Source of the DNA: Chromera velia
Lineage: Eukaryota > Sar > Chromeraceae
Length of the DNA stretch: 34,544 bases
Reading direction: 5' to 3'
NCBI GenBank assembly: GCA_018398765.1
Contig: JAHBMJ010001157.1
Coordinates: 1 to 34,544, forward strand
In this document: piece after piece, positions 18,439-29,310 of the stretch
Layout of the letters: the number at the start of each line of letters is the position of its first letter
Numbering within the stretch: position 1 is the stretch's first letter
Translations under genes and position numbers: made by a program
The notes under the pieces: model-generated
Database searches by the model: none
Told to the model about the DNA's origin: nothing
Seen by the model: only the letters and a program-made list of their open reading frames with translations

Positions 18439-20452
18439 CTGCTATGTGCTACTCGCAATTTGCGTGCAGGTCCTTTTGACGGTGTCAGGTGAGTCGTTCG
18501 CGGCACGCGCGGCTTGCAGCTAGGCCGCGCGCGCGGCCCGGCGCGCATGCGCGCACGCAACTCCGACGCTCCCAACTCCGTCTACAGCTGTCATCTCCTG
18601 TCCATGCAGAGTCAGCAGTGCTTGGTGGAATTGCACTCTGTGAGCGCTTCCTTCAAGCTGCATTCGACATAGCTTGCGTTGTGGAGCAATTACTGCGTCT
18701 CTCACGATTTTGGCCACTCTCTAAAATGACGAACAGGACATCATTTCCTGACGGAAGCAGAGACGGAGACGGAGACGGAGTCTGCGTCTTCCTGTCTCCG
18801 TCTACCCAGCCCATGCGCTTCCCACTCCACGTGAATCCAGGCCCCAAGTGGTCGGAGCTGCCGATTCACAAAGGCCTCGCGGACCTTTCGGCAAGAATGT
18901 CTGTGCTTCCCCTGCCTGCCGAGAACGCCGACCTGGACGGAATCATTCCTCCGATCGATGACGTCTCTGGAGCTGAGCCCCCCTTTGATCCGTCAACCCA
19001 TCTCTCACTGGAGACGCCTGCCTTTGTCAAGAAGGTGGATGCATTTCTGGCAGAATCTCCTTTGACAGTCCCGAGAGTGGAGAATTCCTCTGGATCCGTT
19101 CTTGCGTACACAGCCCCTTTCCGTCTCCTTTCGGATGAGGGGGTGAGGGTGATGAGGGACATACTACGCAGACTCACCCCATCTCGCTCGTACCGCAGCG
19201 TCCAATATCGGGGCCTCTTCTATCGGTCGGCTTTCGTACGAAACCTGGTGACTTCACCTGTGCTGCTCTCATTCCTCGAGAAGTTCACTGGTGAACCTGT
19301 CGTTCCCCATCTCTTGTTGATGGATTCTGGTTTCGTGAATGTGGGCAAGCCCGCAGACGAAACAGCAGTGGTGAAGGGCACTGTAGATCCATGGCACTTC
19401 GATAGCTGCACCTACGTCGCCGTGACGATTTTGTCGGACATCGACGGCATGGAAGGAGGGGAGCTGCAGGTAAGAGGGGCAAACAGGCGGATTGGAATAG
19501 GGAGCCGCTGGGCGAGGCTTCTGCTTTCAAATCTTCCTCTCCCCTGCCGCCCCGTTTTTTTCCCATTCTCAATTTGTCCACGTATCCTTGAAAATATCTT
19601 GCTTGACGCATACATGTGTGCCTGTTTTAATGCAGGTCATGAAGCATCGACGCGATGCAGCGATGAACCGAATTACTGAGACCATGAATGAGGTACCGGA
19701 GGAAGAGCTGGAGACCATCTCATACGAGTCTGCAGGCAAGTTGGTGGTTCTTTTTTATTCTGTTCCGGCGTACTTCTGTATGCAAAGCGGTGTGGCGTCA
19801 GAGCAGCATTCTCGCACCACTGACAAGGAACAGTGAGAACCTTGGGAGTTCGCTGTTCTCTTCTCACAACATTCAAACTGACGAGCGACCCTTTTGCTGC
19901 CCTCTCACCCTCTCTGTGTGTGGACGCCAATTCACGCATGCAGGCAAATGCGTCCTGGCACAAGGATCGGAAGCTGTGCACAGAGTGACCTCGGTCATCT
20001 CTGCAAAGGAGCCTCGACTGTCCTTCGGCATAGGACTGCAGCCTGCCAATCCATTTAGAGCCGACAAGACATCTCTAACCACGTTTGCAGGGTATGACGG
20101 TTGGCCGACCGCCTGTCTGGAGTTCTACCGAATGAAGGCACACGCACTCGGGGCTGCTCTCTCTGCCCTCGCCGTATTGCCACCTCCGTCCGCCTTCACG
20201 GAGGCGGCCCGTTTCGCCTCTCAACGCGAGAAGCTCGACACAGGGGGGAAGGCCCTTGGTGAAGCGCCAGCCGTGAGGCCCCGGTCCTGTGGTGGCATGC
20301 ACCTGGCGGCACCTCTTCGGGCGATTTGTTCTGAGCTGGAGAGGGTTGCCTCTCTCCTCGACGGCTCTCAAAGCGACAGGGTGGGGTATGTGGATGAAGC
20401 TGCATACTCAGTCCTCAGGGGGGAGAGAGACAAAGTCAAGGATGGGGCCTGA
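18371..20452 (+). CDS. 2-oxoglutarate/Fe(II) dioxygenase-like protein with N-terminal signal, four exons
   Basis: Exons by my reading: 18371-18488, 18610-19469, 19636-19735 and 19944-20452, giving 528 aa ending in TGA. Introns 1 and 2 are GT-AG; intron 3 appears to be GC-AG (GCAG|GCAAGT), the choice that keeps frame and rejoins YESAGKCVLAQGS. Exon 1 starts MSTKKLATDKLRNG and ends in a hydrophobic stretch (VLLAICVQVLLTV, residues 26-38), a signal peptide or anchor. Residues about 200-395 form the double-stranded beta-helix: iron ligands H302 and D304 in WHFDS, distal H372 in EAVHRV, and 2-oxoglutarate-binding R384 in PRLSFGIGL, spaced as the superfamily requires. Such enzymes hydroxylate proteins, lipids or small molecules in an oxygen-dependent reaction; the substrate here is unknown. 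The C-terminal 110 residues are not recognised. Its first exon lies in duplicated DNA, so an alternative start in exon 2 (MTNRTSFPDG) is possible. Confidence 0.8.
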
Positions 20453-20537
20453 GAATTCACCAACCAATCTCTGGTTCCTCTTTGCCTGCCATTGTCGAAG
20501 AGGGGGAGTCTCGAAGAGAAAAGACAACAAAGAAAGA

Positions 20538-20600
20538 ATAAAGGAAGGAAGGAAAGAAGGAAGGAAAGAAGGAAGGAAGGAAGGAAGGAAGGAAGGAAGA
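20538..20600. repeat. GGAA/AAGG microsatellite
   Basis: About 60 bp of imperfect GGAA repeats, some 80 bp after the stop codon of the dioxygenase gene and probably in its 3' untranslated region. Confidence 0.95.
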
Positions 20601-21854
20601 CGCAGTGCATTTCGATCCCCCTTCTGGCTCCCTCTCGACTCTCCCTGTAGCCGTTACCTGTGTTCGAGGTCTGGGTCCAAATGAACCGTGGAAATGAAGG
20701 GAGATGTTTTTTTGCATATCGCCTTTTCTTCATGCAATTGTACCTCTGCATGCATGTGTCGACGGAATCGGACCAGCCACTCTGTGTATGAAAAGGCATA
20801 GGCAAAGCGATCCGATTCCTTTGGGAGAGCCCTTGTCGGGGCGGGGCCTTTTGCAGTGGTCCTTTTGAGGCGCATAAGGGTACACGTGTAGCAATAGGAG
20901 ACTCGTTTATGTTCACCCACTCAAGACATTCAAAAGAAGCAGCATTCGTTCTACGTGTGTAGAAAAAGAAATGGAGAGGACCATGAAGAGGTAGGAATGA
21001 GGAGAGCGATGAACCTCAATTCAAATGCGTGCCTGTCTGTTGCATTTCTCTTCTACCTGCCCATGGAGTTCCGAATTGACTTTTTGCTCTGTGCACAAAT
21101 GGTCGAAGGACCCTGATTTCCCTGCAAGGACACGTGATGCAGTTGCATGAAAGGGCCACTGGAGGCTTTCCTTCGGTTGTCGGGGATGTCTTAGGCAGGG
21201 CAGTTTGCAGATAAGAGCGGGAAAGACAGATAGACGGTGTCGGTCAAACAGGCAGGGAGGGACAGGAACAGCGGAAGAGAGTCGCAGAGGATGACAAAGG
21301 AGAAGGAGATGAAAAGAAACGGCTGAACCAAACTGTAAGAAAGCTTCGGCTGTGCGAGTGAGAAAAGCAAACACATGTTGATGATGAAACAAATATGGTC
21401 AGAAAGCTCTGTTTGTCGACTAACCAAGTGCCATTCTTTTGCTCAATGCCAAGAATCTCTCTGCATGTCCTGTTTTTGGATTTGTTCTTCCCCTCCGGCT
21501 CCTTGTCCCCTTGCGGGCTTGTCGCTTTGTTCGGCCTGACAAACCGTCTCTTGCAAGAACGTGTGAGAAGGAATTTGTAATTGAGTGATTCTTAGGCAGC
21601 GGGACGGGAGGCAGGCGGCTGCTTTGCGAGCACGCTTGCAGGCCTATGTTGATCTGCAGTGAGGTACAGGACGTGACAGTCGCAATCAACATACAACGCC
21701 TTTGCAGGGCTTTGGATATTTCTCTCATTCAACTCGTCATGTGTGGTAGGAGGGAGCTAAGTGTTCGACGGGGACTCTTCGTTTTGTTTCAATATGAGGG
21801 TGAGTTTGGTTTTGTTTGCATTGCAAGGGTCTAAGTGAAAGTAAAAATTCTTGT

Positions 21855-21973
21855 TCAGTCAGCCAGTGACTGTCCTGTCGGTCAGTCAGTCAGCCATTCA
21901 GCCATTCAGCCAGTGACCGTCAGTCAGTCAATCGGTCGGTCGGTCAGTCAGTCAGTCGGCCAGTCAGTCAGTA
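21855..21973. repeat. CAGT tetranucleotide repeat, imperfect
   Basis: Repeats of CAGT with CGGT and CATT variants over about 120 bp. Confidence 0.9.
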
Positions 21974-22380
21974 ACAGCGACTCATTCATGCAACGAAGGA
22001 ATTCCTGGACAGTCAGCAAAGAGGGCGTGGCTGCTCTGCGGAACTCTTTATGCGGTTTTCCGGTGAAAGAAGGCTCAATTGTTCCAAAACAAGATACAGA
22101 AGCAAAGATAAAATCTTATTATCTTTGAAATGAAGAAGGGGGCCTGCCTGCTGGGGAGCACCCAGTAGTTTGAGGTGAAAGAAAAGAAGCTGGAGGAATT
22201 CTGTGACTTGTTCTTCTGAATTTATTGTATGGCGTTTCCCTCTTCGGGTATTTTGCGTCTTGTCCCTTTCTACTTTGGGAGATCCTGATCCTCAGATCGC
22301 AGCATCCTAGGCAGCATCTGTGATGCTCTGTCTTGCTTGGTCCATTTCCCCCCTGCCTGCGTGACCGATTCGTTCAGAAG

Positions 22381-22407
22381 TAAGGAAGGAAGGAAGGAAG
22401 GAAGAAA

Positions 22408-22441
<34 letters not shown>

Positions 22442-22442
22442 A
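22381..22442. repeat. GGAA to GAAA compound microsatellite
   Basis: About five GGAA units pass into about eight AAAG units. Confidence 0.95.
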
Positions 22443-25400
22443 AAAGTGGATGACTTTCGAGGAGAGCGTGAAGCGCGTCGGAGATAGAAACCTGCGTGGC
22501 ATTTTTGACCTAGCTGCACATTGCAAGACCGAGGCCTGAAACTGTCCCAATCTGATTCGGCTTTGCCACAGCAAGAAGAATGGGATCCAGGAAACAGTGA
22601 GGCTCTCAGAAGATTCTACAGGAATGTGCGTGCAGGTTTGGCCTGCTCAATTCTCTAGTGTTTCTGTTCGTATGTGTCTCCGCCATGCTTTAAAAGTCTC
22701 CCTCAGGGCAGCAGACGACGTTTTTGTGTTTTACTCTGTCGAGTGGCAGCTGGTGCATGCGTGTCAGAAGTCACCCTGCATAGGTTTTACTCCCTCTCTG
22801 TACAATAGCCTTGTTGGACCCCGAGACAGGGGGGTCAAACCGAGGGCGGATCGCTGAAAGTTAGAGAGAATCCGATGTACCAGACAAAGCCTTCAGTCTT
22901 TGTGGGAAGACAGGTGAAAAGCTTGTTCGCTCTTCATGTCACAAGTATTTGCTTGCCTTGACCTCGCTTTGGGGCCGCGTATTGTTTTTACTTTTTTCGA
23001 TCACGGACATTCACGGGCCAACAGCTGTTTATTATTAAAGTGCTATTTATATAATTTTCGGTCTTTAAAATGATTGAGTTGATTCAGATTGATTGTGTCA
23101 GATCTAGGGGTACCAGTGATCCCAATATATTTATTTACATTAAAGTGACGATGATTTCACTTTAAATAATTTAAAGCATTAAAACACTTAAAGAAGAAAG
23201 GTTTGAACTAGAACTAAAAGAAAACATCACTTTTCCAGCGTTCTTTGCAGGGTAGTTTTAAAGTGCATGGTCTTCTTAAGATCTTTAATGACCCGTAGAG
23301 GCTGAAGGAGCGCAACAGCCGTATCCGCTGCCTTCTGGATGCTTCACACACCCTCCATCTGAATGGTTAGCTTCATACAGACCCTCTTCATCAGCTCTGA
23401 CTGAGTGAACAGAGAGAGACTACTAATGAGATGGCCAAGTGAGTGTCCGCCCTACGCCCCTGAACACAGTGCTTCATTTAGTCAGTCACTTTTCTTCAAG
23501 CCGCAGCCCCTTACACAGGGACTGGTCCGGAGCGTTACCCAAACAAAGTGTATATGTCTTCATATTTGTATATGCATTTACAGCATTCCTGTATATGTTC
23601 AACATATAAAAAAACAGAAAAGTGTCTCACCAGAAAAATATTATATAGAAAATCTATAAAATGTTTTTTCTACTTTAAAATGGTACAGAATGATGTTAAA
23701 ACTCATAAAAAGCCATAAAATGACTAAACACTAATGATACACTAGGTACCACTAATTTTGCTAATGTAGGGTCAGTGTTATAGTGCTACTAAATATAAAA
23801 TCTCTGTGACACAACTTCAAACTTTGAAGCTCTATCAGTCACGAACCATGACAACTTAGAAGCTCACATTTTGCAAGCATCTTGCCGTTAACTTGAATAA
23901 TGAGCGGAAAACACTACTTTTACTGTATACTATAGTTATTGTTGAGTGTATACCCCCTAATTTTAGTATAGGAAGGAATATATACCTAGGAGTGCAACCC
24001 TCTAGTATCAAGTCGGAGCAGCAAACATCCGACATCCTACCTACTAAGTCTCCTGCAGTATGGCTTCCCCATTCCTCTTCACCACCTCTGTTGCCATCTC
24101 CATCTCCATAAAAACATCAGCTTCCCCCTCCTGCTCAGACTGCTCTTCTACCGATGAAGGCAGCTGCCTCCAACATCTCTGCTTCCTCCAGACCTGTGAC
24201 ATCCGATCCGCAGGATGCAAACCCCAATCGCACTGTCCGGCAACATATACCGGTCGCCCTTTCAATCAAGTCCAAAGAGCACAGGCGACGAGAAAAGAAG
24301 GAGCGTCGTGCAACCTGTATGGCTGCATGGACTGAAAGGGGGAACACATCCAGTCCTGCACACGCTCTCACTGCTGCTTCCCTATAGCCAGCGATTTTGT
24401 TCTCTTCTCTACCCTACCTTCATGCTGAGCGCTATATGGTATCTCAAAAGTGAGGACCTTACTACTGGTATAGAAAGGCGGAGTCGGTGACCGGTCCCCA
24501 ATCTTACCTGAAGCATATCACCAGCACTGGAAATTGCGGAGGATGGCACTGGCTTTACAATAAAACAGCCTACCAACTAAACCAGAAAATTACTTCCGAG
24601 TGTATTTATCCAGTTTTCTTGTCAGTGAGACCACGAAAGTGAGGAGAACGTCTCCTTTTTGGTCTTTTTCCTCTGTACTGCCAGGTGTCTGCACATCCTA
24701 CCAGCTTTGGGTCGCTTTATGGGAGGAAGCAGAAGAAAAAAAAAAATTGAAATAAAAGATGAAAAGGACTAGGAAAAGGAATCTATGTTGTGTCCCATCC
24801 TAGAATATGGCCCACACGGCTATCCCGATGGACCCGGCATGCCCTACCTTACACGGTGCGGGCCTTCTATATTTATTCCATCTGCTGTATGCGCCCCAAT
24901 AATTCAGGCTGAGCACAGTTCTCTATGTTGTTGTTCTCCTGACTGATCGATGGAATCGGAATGTACTCCCTGGCTGACATACTGTACGTGAACAGATCTA
25001 TCGAATCTGTGTGCTGAGTTTAGGCTGCCTGATTGTAGGGTCTAGCCGGCATACTTTAAATGCCTTTAGATTGTATTGCTTTTATATTTGTGCGTAACTC
25101 AAAAATATGACAACAATGGTTAAACAACCATCGATCAATTTGAATGACAATGGCGTCCACGGCCGGGCGTACATCCTTTTAACGTTAACTCTCTTCCATA
25201 AATTTGACATGCGTTCATCTTCGGCGTGCCTTTCAGTCTCTTGTAACAGAGTTTCGTTACCGGCCTTTGGCGGCTTTCAATCAAAACATACGATCATGAT
25301 TTTCTTCAGCGGTCTGCGGCCGCCTTTGATCAAGACTAAGACCATCTTTGGCAGCTTCCAATCAAGCATAGCTTAGTGTCAGAAGGGTCACTTAGTGACA

Positions 25401-25695
25401 TAATATATATTCAAATTTCAAATTATAATTAATAAAACATTCTAAAACATCTTTTTAAGGAAGCAAATATGTCTATAATTCATTTATTTTAAATATATTT
25501 ATATTGAAAAAATAAAATTTTTGGAGTCGGAATTAGTTTAGGAGTCGGGATAGTCCCATTTTATCATCCATATCTGCCCTTTTTCGCATTCGGCAACCCG
25601 ATGTCAATGGTACTTTCCTCTTCGTGAGATCTTTTGGACGAAGGCATAGATGCATCCAAAATTCCCGTAGCCCCTTCACGGACGCTTGTGGACTG

Positions 25696-25955
25696 CGTAA
25701 CGTTGTGAGGCTTGCAGCCGCCCAACGGTACGCAACGCAGCATGTCAGGTCGTATCGAGATGCGCGCAGTTCGAGCGCATTCGCATCCATGCAATTAAGT
25801 CACGTATATGCGCATGCAGTCGGCAGTGAGCCAAACCTTGGTATGAAAGTCTGTAAAGAAGGATCTAAAAGCAAAAACCTGGCATGACAGATCCTGTATG
25901 TACGAGTCGAGTATGTTATGCTAGCCACTGATATGTACCTGCCCACCACCTAGCG
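25696..25955 (+). repeat. 260-bp dispersed repeat, copy 1
   Basis: Runs from CGTAACGTTGTGAGG to CCACCTAGCG and matches 28572-28831 over exactly 260 bp without gaps, about 93% identical (about 19 differences, 18 of them transitions). No gene. The first ~65 bp also occur, inverted, in the palindromic form at 29179-29310. Confidence 0.85.
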
Positions 25956-26160
25956 TGGTAGTGGAGTAGCACGATCGCCTCGGGGGTATTCGCAGACCGT
26001 CTCTTGGTCGTGAATTTGCAGTGGGAGGTCCGTTATCTGCAGCTGCCCACAGCTTGCTTGACTATGCACAAAACCCTTCAACTCGGATAGAGACGTACAG
26101 CAGTCAATCATTTTGCTTTGTAGAAAGAGTCATTGATACGTTCAGACCACTTCTAAAGAG

Positions 26161-28116
26161 ATGTCAATTTGGGAACGCTTTGGAAATTTTCTTTCTATCA
26201 TTGAAAAATTAGAGAAATTCAAAGACGTTCCTTCTTGCGATGTGCAAAAGAGCGTTGAAGGCTTCTTGCTGGAGGGACGCGAGATTGCGCAGGAACTTCT
26301 GAGAGCGACTGGTGTGTCTGCCACTTCATCAGAAGAAGAGAAGCTTCAGGCAGAAGCCGTTGTGCAGAAAAGAAAATGCCGATCCGATACAGAAGGCAAG
26401 AAAACCCGCAGAAGCCGCAGGATGACGGAAGCTGCATGGAGGAGGGAAGAGGCAGAGCGAGCAAAGACCGCGCCCCATCCACTCGGGAATTTTTGGTACC
26501 AAAACTTTAAGACCCCTACCAAATTTTCCCTTTTTTGCCCCCCCCTTGCCAAACTTTCCCACAAAGGCTCAAATAAGGCAAAAAATACTGCTAAAATCAA
26601 AATATCTGACCCATCGAAGGCTGATTTTCTCTAGTCTTCAATACCAAATATTCGTGAGCTGAAGACCCCTTACCAATTTTTCCAGAGTGGATGGGCCGTG
26701 GCAAAGACTCAGCAATCATCTGACGTCTTCAGGTCCCCTTGCCCTCAGGATGGTGAGAAGAGAGTGAGGGGAGGAAGGAGAAAGAGAAAGAAAAATCACT
26801 GTGTGGACATCTCTAGGGCAGCCGTAGGTGTATCCAATGACAATAGCATCATCCAACCAGGTAACTCACAGTCCAAATATCTTGTGAAAGAAGGGGCTGC
26901 ACAGAACAGAGGATCTTCTCCTGGAGAGAAAGGGTTTGGAACGAATCTGACTTGCCCTGCTGGGCCTTTTTAGGGGGCAGACAGAGGTGAATTGTCCCAT
27001 GGGGGAAATGACTGGCGTGGCGGGGTGCCCGCGCATAATGACAATGACCATGTTGGTTAGTCGTCCCGAAAAGAAGGCGAAAAGACGTGTGAAATGCAGG
27101 AAGAGAGTGGGTTTGTCAATACCGATGGGGGTGTGATCTTTGCAAGGCCTCAGACGACTTTTGATTTCGGTCAGAGCTCCCCTGTGATAGCTCCTGCCAG
27201 AGGGGATGGTCAAATGAATGAGCCCGCTCCAATTGAGCTGTGTCGGATCGAAAGGTGTAGGAAGGAAGAAAGAAGTGTGGGAAAGGACTTGTTTGAGTCA
27301 TTGTATAGAGTTGGGAGTTAGAAATTGAGAGAGCAATTCCACTGCCAGAGATCGCACAGCCCATCTCTGTAGCTCAATCGTTTGGAGACAGGTAGGCAGG
27401 GAAACGACTTTGACGGTGGGAATCTGGGGAAAGCAGAAAGACAGAAACAGAAGCGTCAAGAGAAGAAGGAGAGAAAGAGGCAGGAAAAGCATGAAAGGGA
27501 GATGCTGGCTGTGAGGCAAAAGAAGGAGACAGACAACCCTGGGTCTCCTCTGCCTCCAATCAGTGAGGGAGTGGAGGAACCGGCAGTCCCGTCTGATGGT
27601 TTAACACTATCTTATCAGGCCAGGCATCAGCAAAAGAGAAGGGAAGCAAAGACCAAAGAGAAGGAAGGAAGGCGAACAACCCATGAAAAACCAAGGGCGC
27701 CAAATCCACTGCGTGATCCGCTGCAGCACAAGTATTGGGAGGATGTGTCTTTTCGTTTTCGGTTGGGAAAGGAAGACTTGATTCCAAATGTTCAGGGAAT
27801 CGGCACGGCAGACTGGAATGCATTTTTGGCACGTCGTGGGTGTGGACAAACAGGGGAGACATTTTACAGGGAGATATATGGAAATAGAGGGGGTGTGATA
27901 CCGTGTATGCCGGAAGTGAGACCTGCAGTGCGGCAGATGAGGAGCGTACGGACTGCCCGCACTTCAACACAGTCTTCTATCTGTCCACAACCTCCATCAG
28001 AGCAGCAGCACCAAGCTGACGGAGTCTCGGATCGAACAAATGGGAAAGAGCCGGGGGTGATTATAGGGCCGACCGATTGGGAGATGCAGTACTATAGCAT
28101 CCAGTGGACTCTGTGA
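26161..28116 (+). pseudogene. Long decayed reading frame of unknown family
   Basis: One frame can be followed from ATG 26161 to TGA 28114-28116 (about 650 codons) broken only by five in-frame TAG codons (26632, 26971, 27058, 27319 and 27368). Composition looks protein-like: a helical start (WERFGNFLSIIEKLEKFKD), a basic patch (KKTRRSRRMTEAAWRREEAER), a second basic patch (RGGRRKRKKNH) and a lysine-rich coiled-coil (KQKRQEKKERKRQEKHERE) followed by a compact-looking domain (YWEDVSFRFRLGKEDLIPN). I recognise no family; a LINE ORF1-like or other nucleic-acid-binding protein would fit the basic, coiled-coil character. Some breaks could be introns not resolved here. Another frame (26021-26209) overlaps the start and may be an upstream exon. 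Confidence 0.4.
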
Positions 28117-28132
28117 ACGAAAGAACCATTGT

Positions 28133-28465
28133 GTGCCAATGTATGTTTTCTATCCTTTTTCATCTGAATTTTTTTTCTCTGTTGTTGTCCTTATGCACAT
28201 CACACTCTCTCTGACCGAGCGTGGACGCGGCCTTGAAGGGGGAGGGGGCATGTACACTGGGTGTACGGTGAAGTCGGTACGGATGGTGCTTGGGAGTTGC
28301 AATGGTTTAACTGGGATGGACTATAAGTTGACGATACAAAAGAGAAGAAAAGCCACAGGAAAGATGGTAAAGGGAATTCTGAAAACAGAAATAACAGAGA
28401 TGAAAGAAAAGAAAAAAAAGGTGACCTTTGATTTCTGCGACGCCGTAGGTGAGGGAAAGCGATGA
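28133..28465 (+). pseudogene. Basic reading frame downstream, possible remnant
   Basis: An open 110-codon frame whose second half is lysine-rich (KMVKGILKTEITEMKEK) and ends with KKVTFDF, resembling a protein phosphatase 1 docking motif. It may be a 3' remnant related to the decayed frame that ends at 28116, or chance. It lies in the first unit of the tandem duplication. Confidence 0.2.
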
Positions 28466-29170
28466 TCTAATCAACGATCACCACTCCATTGCCCAAAAAA
28501 GTTGCATGAAAAGATTCACTTGCGTTTTCTACATAAGCCAGCAAGGACGTGGCTGCAGGGAGGATGTGGCACGTAACGTTGTGAGGCTTGCAGCCGCCCA
28601 ATGGTATGCAACGCAGCATGTCAGGTCATATCGAGATGCACGCAGTTCCAGCGCATTTGCGTCCATGCAATTAAGTCACGCATATACGCATGCAGTCGGC
28701 AGTGAGTCAAACCTTGGTATAAAAGTCTGTAAAAAAGGATTTAGAGGCAAGAACCTGGCATGACAGATCCTGTATGTACGAGTCGAGTATGTTACGCTAA
28801 CCACTGATATGCACCTGCCCACCACCTAGCGAGAGGGAGGGGGTATGTACACTGGGTATACAGTGAAGTGCCTGCGTGAAGCCTACGATGAAGGGAGTGT
28901 GTGTGAAGGTCAAAGGAGTTGGAGGGATTTGTATAGATTTGATGAAGTGCAAAAAGAAAGAAAAAAAAGAAAAAGAAAGAAAGGGGAACTTCAAGAGAAG
29001 AACAAAGAAGAGAAGAGAGAGTAAAAGAAGTAACGATGATGGGTCAAATGAGTGCATGAGAAGAGATCGTTTGTTTTGCATTTTCTCTGGACCCGGTTGC
29101 ACGCTCTTTCGGTTCAAAAGCAATGATTTAAGGAACTTACATAGCCAGTGTGGACGTGGCTTCAAGGGAG
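28221..29170 (+). repeat. Diverged tandem duplication with empty and filled sites
   Basis: The motif GTGGACGTGGCTTCAAGGG occurs in variant form near 28221, 28543 and 29149. The block starting GAGGGGGCATGTACACTGGG at 28242 recurs at 28837, and the block AGCCAGCAAGGACGTGGC at 28536 recurs at 29143, offsets of 595 and 607 bp. In the first unit the motif runs directly into the GTACACTGGG block, while in the second the 260-bp repeat lies between them. Confidence 0.6.
28572..28831 (+). repeat. 260-bp dispersed repeat, copy 2
   Basis: Gap-free partner of 25696-25955. It is inserted in the second unit of the tandem duplication; flanking AGGG on both sides could be a short target duplication, but this is weak. 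Confidence 0.85.
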
Positions 29171-29178
29171 AGGTGGCA

Positions 29179-29310
29179 CGTAACATGGTGAGGCCTTCAA
29201 TCCGCGCCATGGTACGCAAATCGTATGTCAGGATTATATGAAGTGCGCGCATCTCAATATGACCTAACATGCTGCGTTGCATACCATTGGGCAAGCCTCA
29301 CAACGTTACG
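29179..29310. repeat. Palindromic short form of the 260-bp repeat
   Basis: The 132-bp stretch begins with CGTAACATGGTGAGG and ends with CAAGCCTCACAACGTTACG, so both arms are the first ~65 bp of the 260-bp repeat, in opposite orientation. It is an imperfect hairpin, as expected for a MITE or a foldback derivative. Its right edge touches the 3' end of the NTPase-like sequence. Confidence 0.75.

Larger units (their letters stand above)
20453..25695. other. Long stretch without a convincing gene
   Basis: Frames of 60-180 codons exist on both strands but have low-complexity or antisense-microsatellite character and no motifs. The first part holds the 3' untranslated region of the dioxygenase gene. 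Microsatellites lie at 20538-20600, 21855-21973 and 22381-22442. The section 23030-23240 and the section 25380-25540 are strongly AT-rich. A basic 77-codon frame at 24154-24387 is noted but not supported. At 25250-25375 a motif of the type TTTGGC..C..TCAATCAA recurs three times. Confidence 0.5.

Noticed and set aside
20368-20916. Long minus-strand frame (182 codons)
   Set aside because: It is antisense to the dioxygenase 3' end and runs through the GGAA microsatellite; the peptide is low complexity.
24154-24387. ATG-initiated basic 77-codon frame
   Set aside because: No motif, no neighbouring exon and overlapping frames of equal quality on the other strand; not enough to call a gene.
7777-28116. 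Reassignment of UAG to glutamine in the nuclear code
   Set aside because: The intact phosphatase-fusion gene ends in two tandem UAG codons, and the LINE copy also has UAA interruptions, so ordinary decay is simpler.
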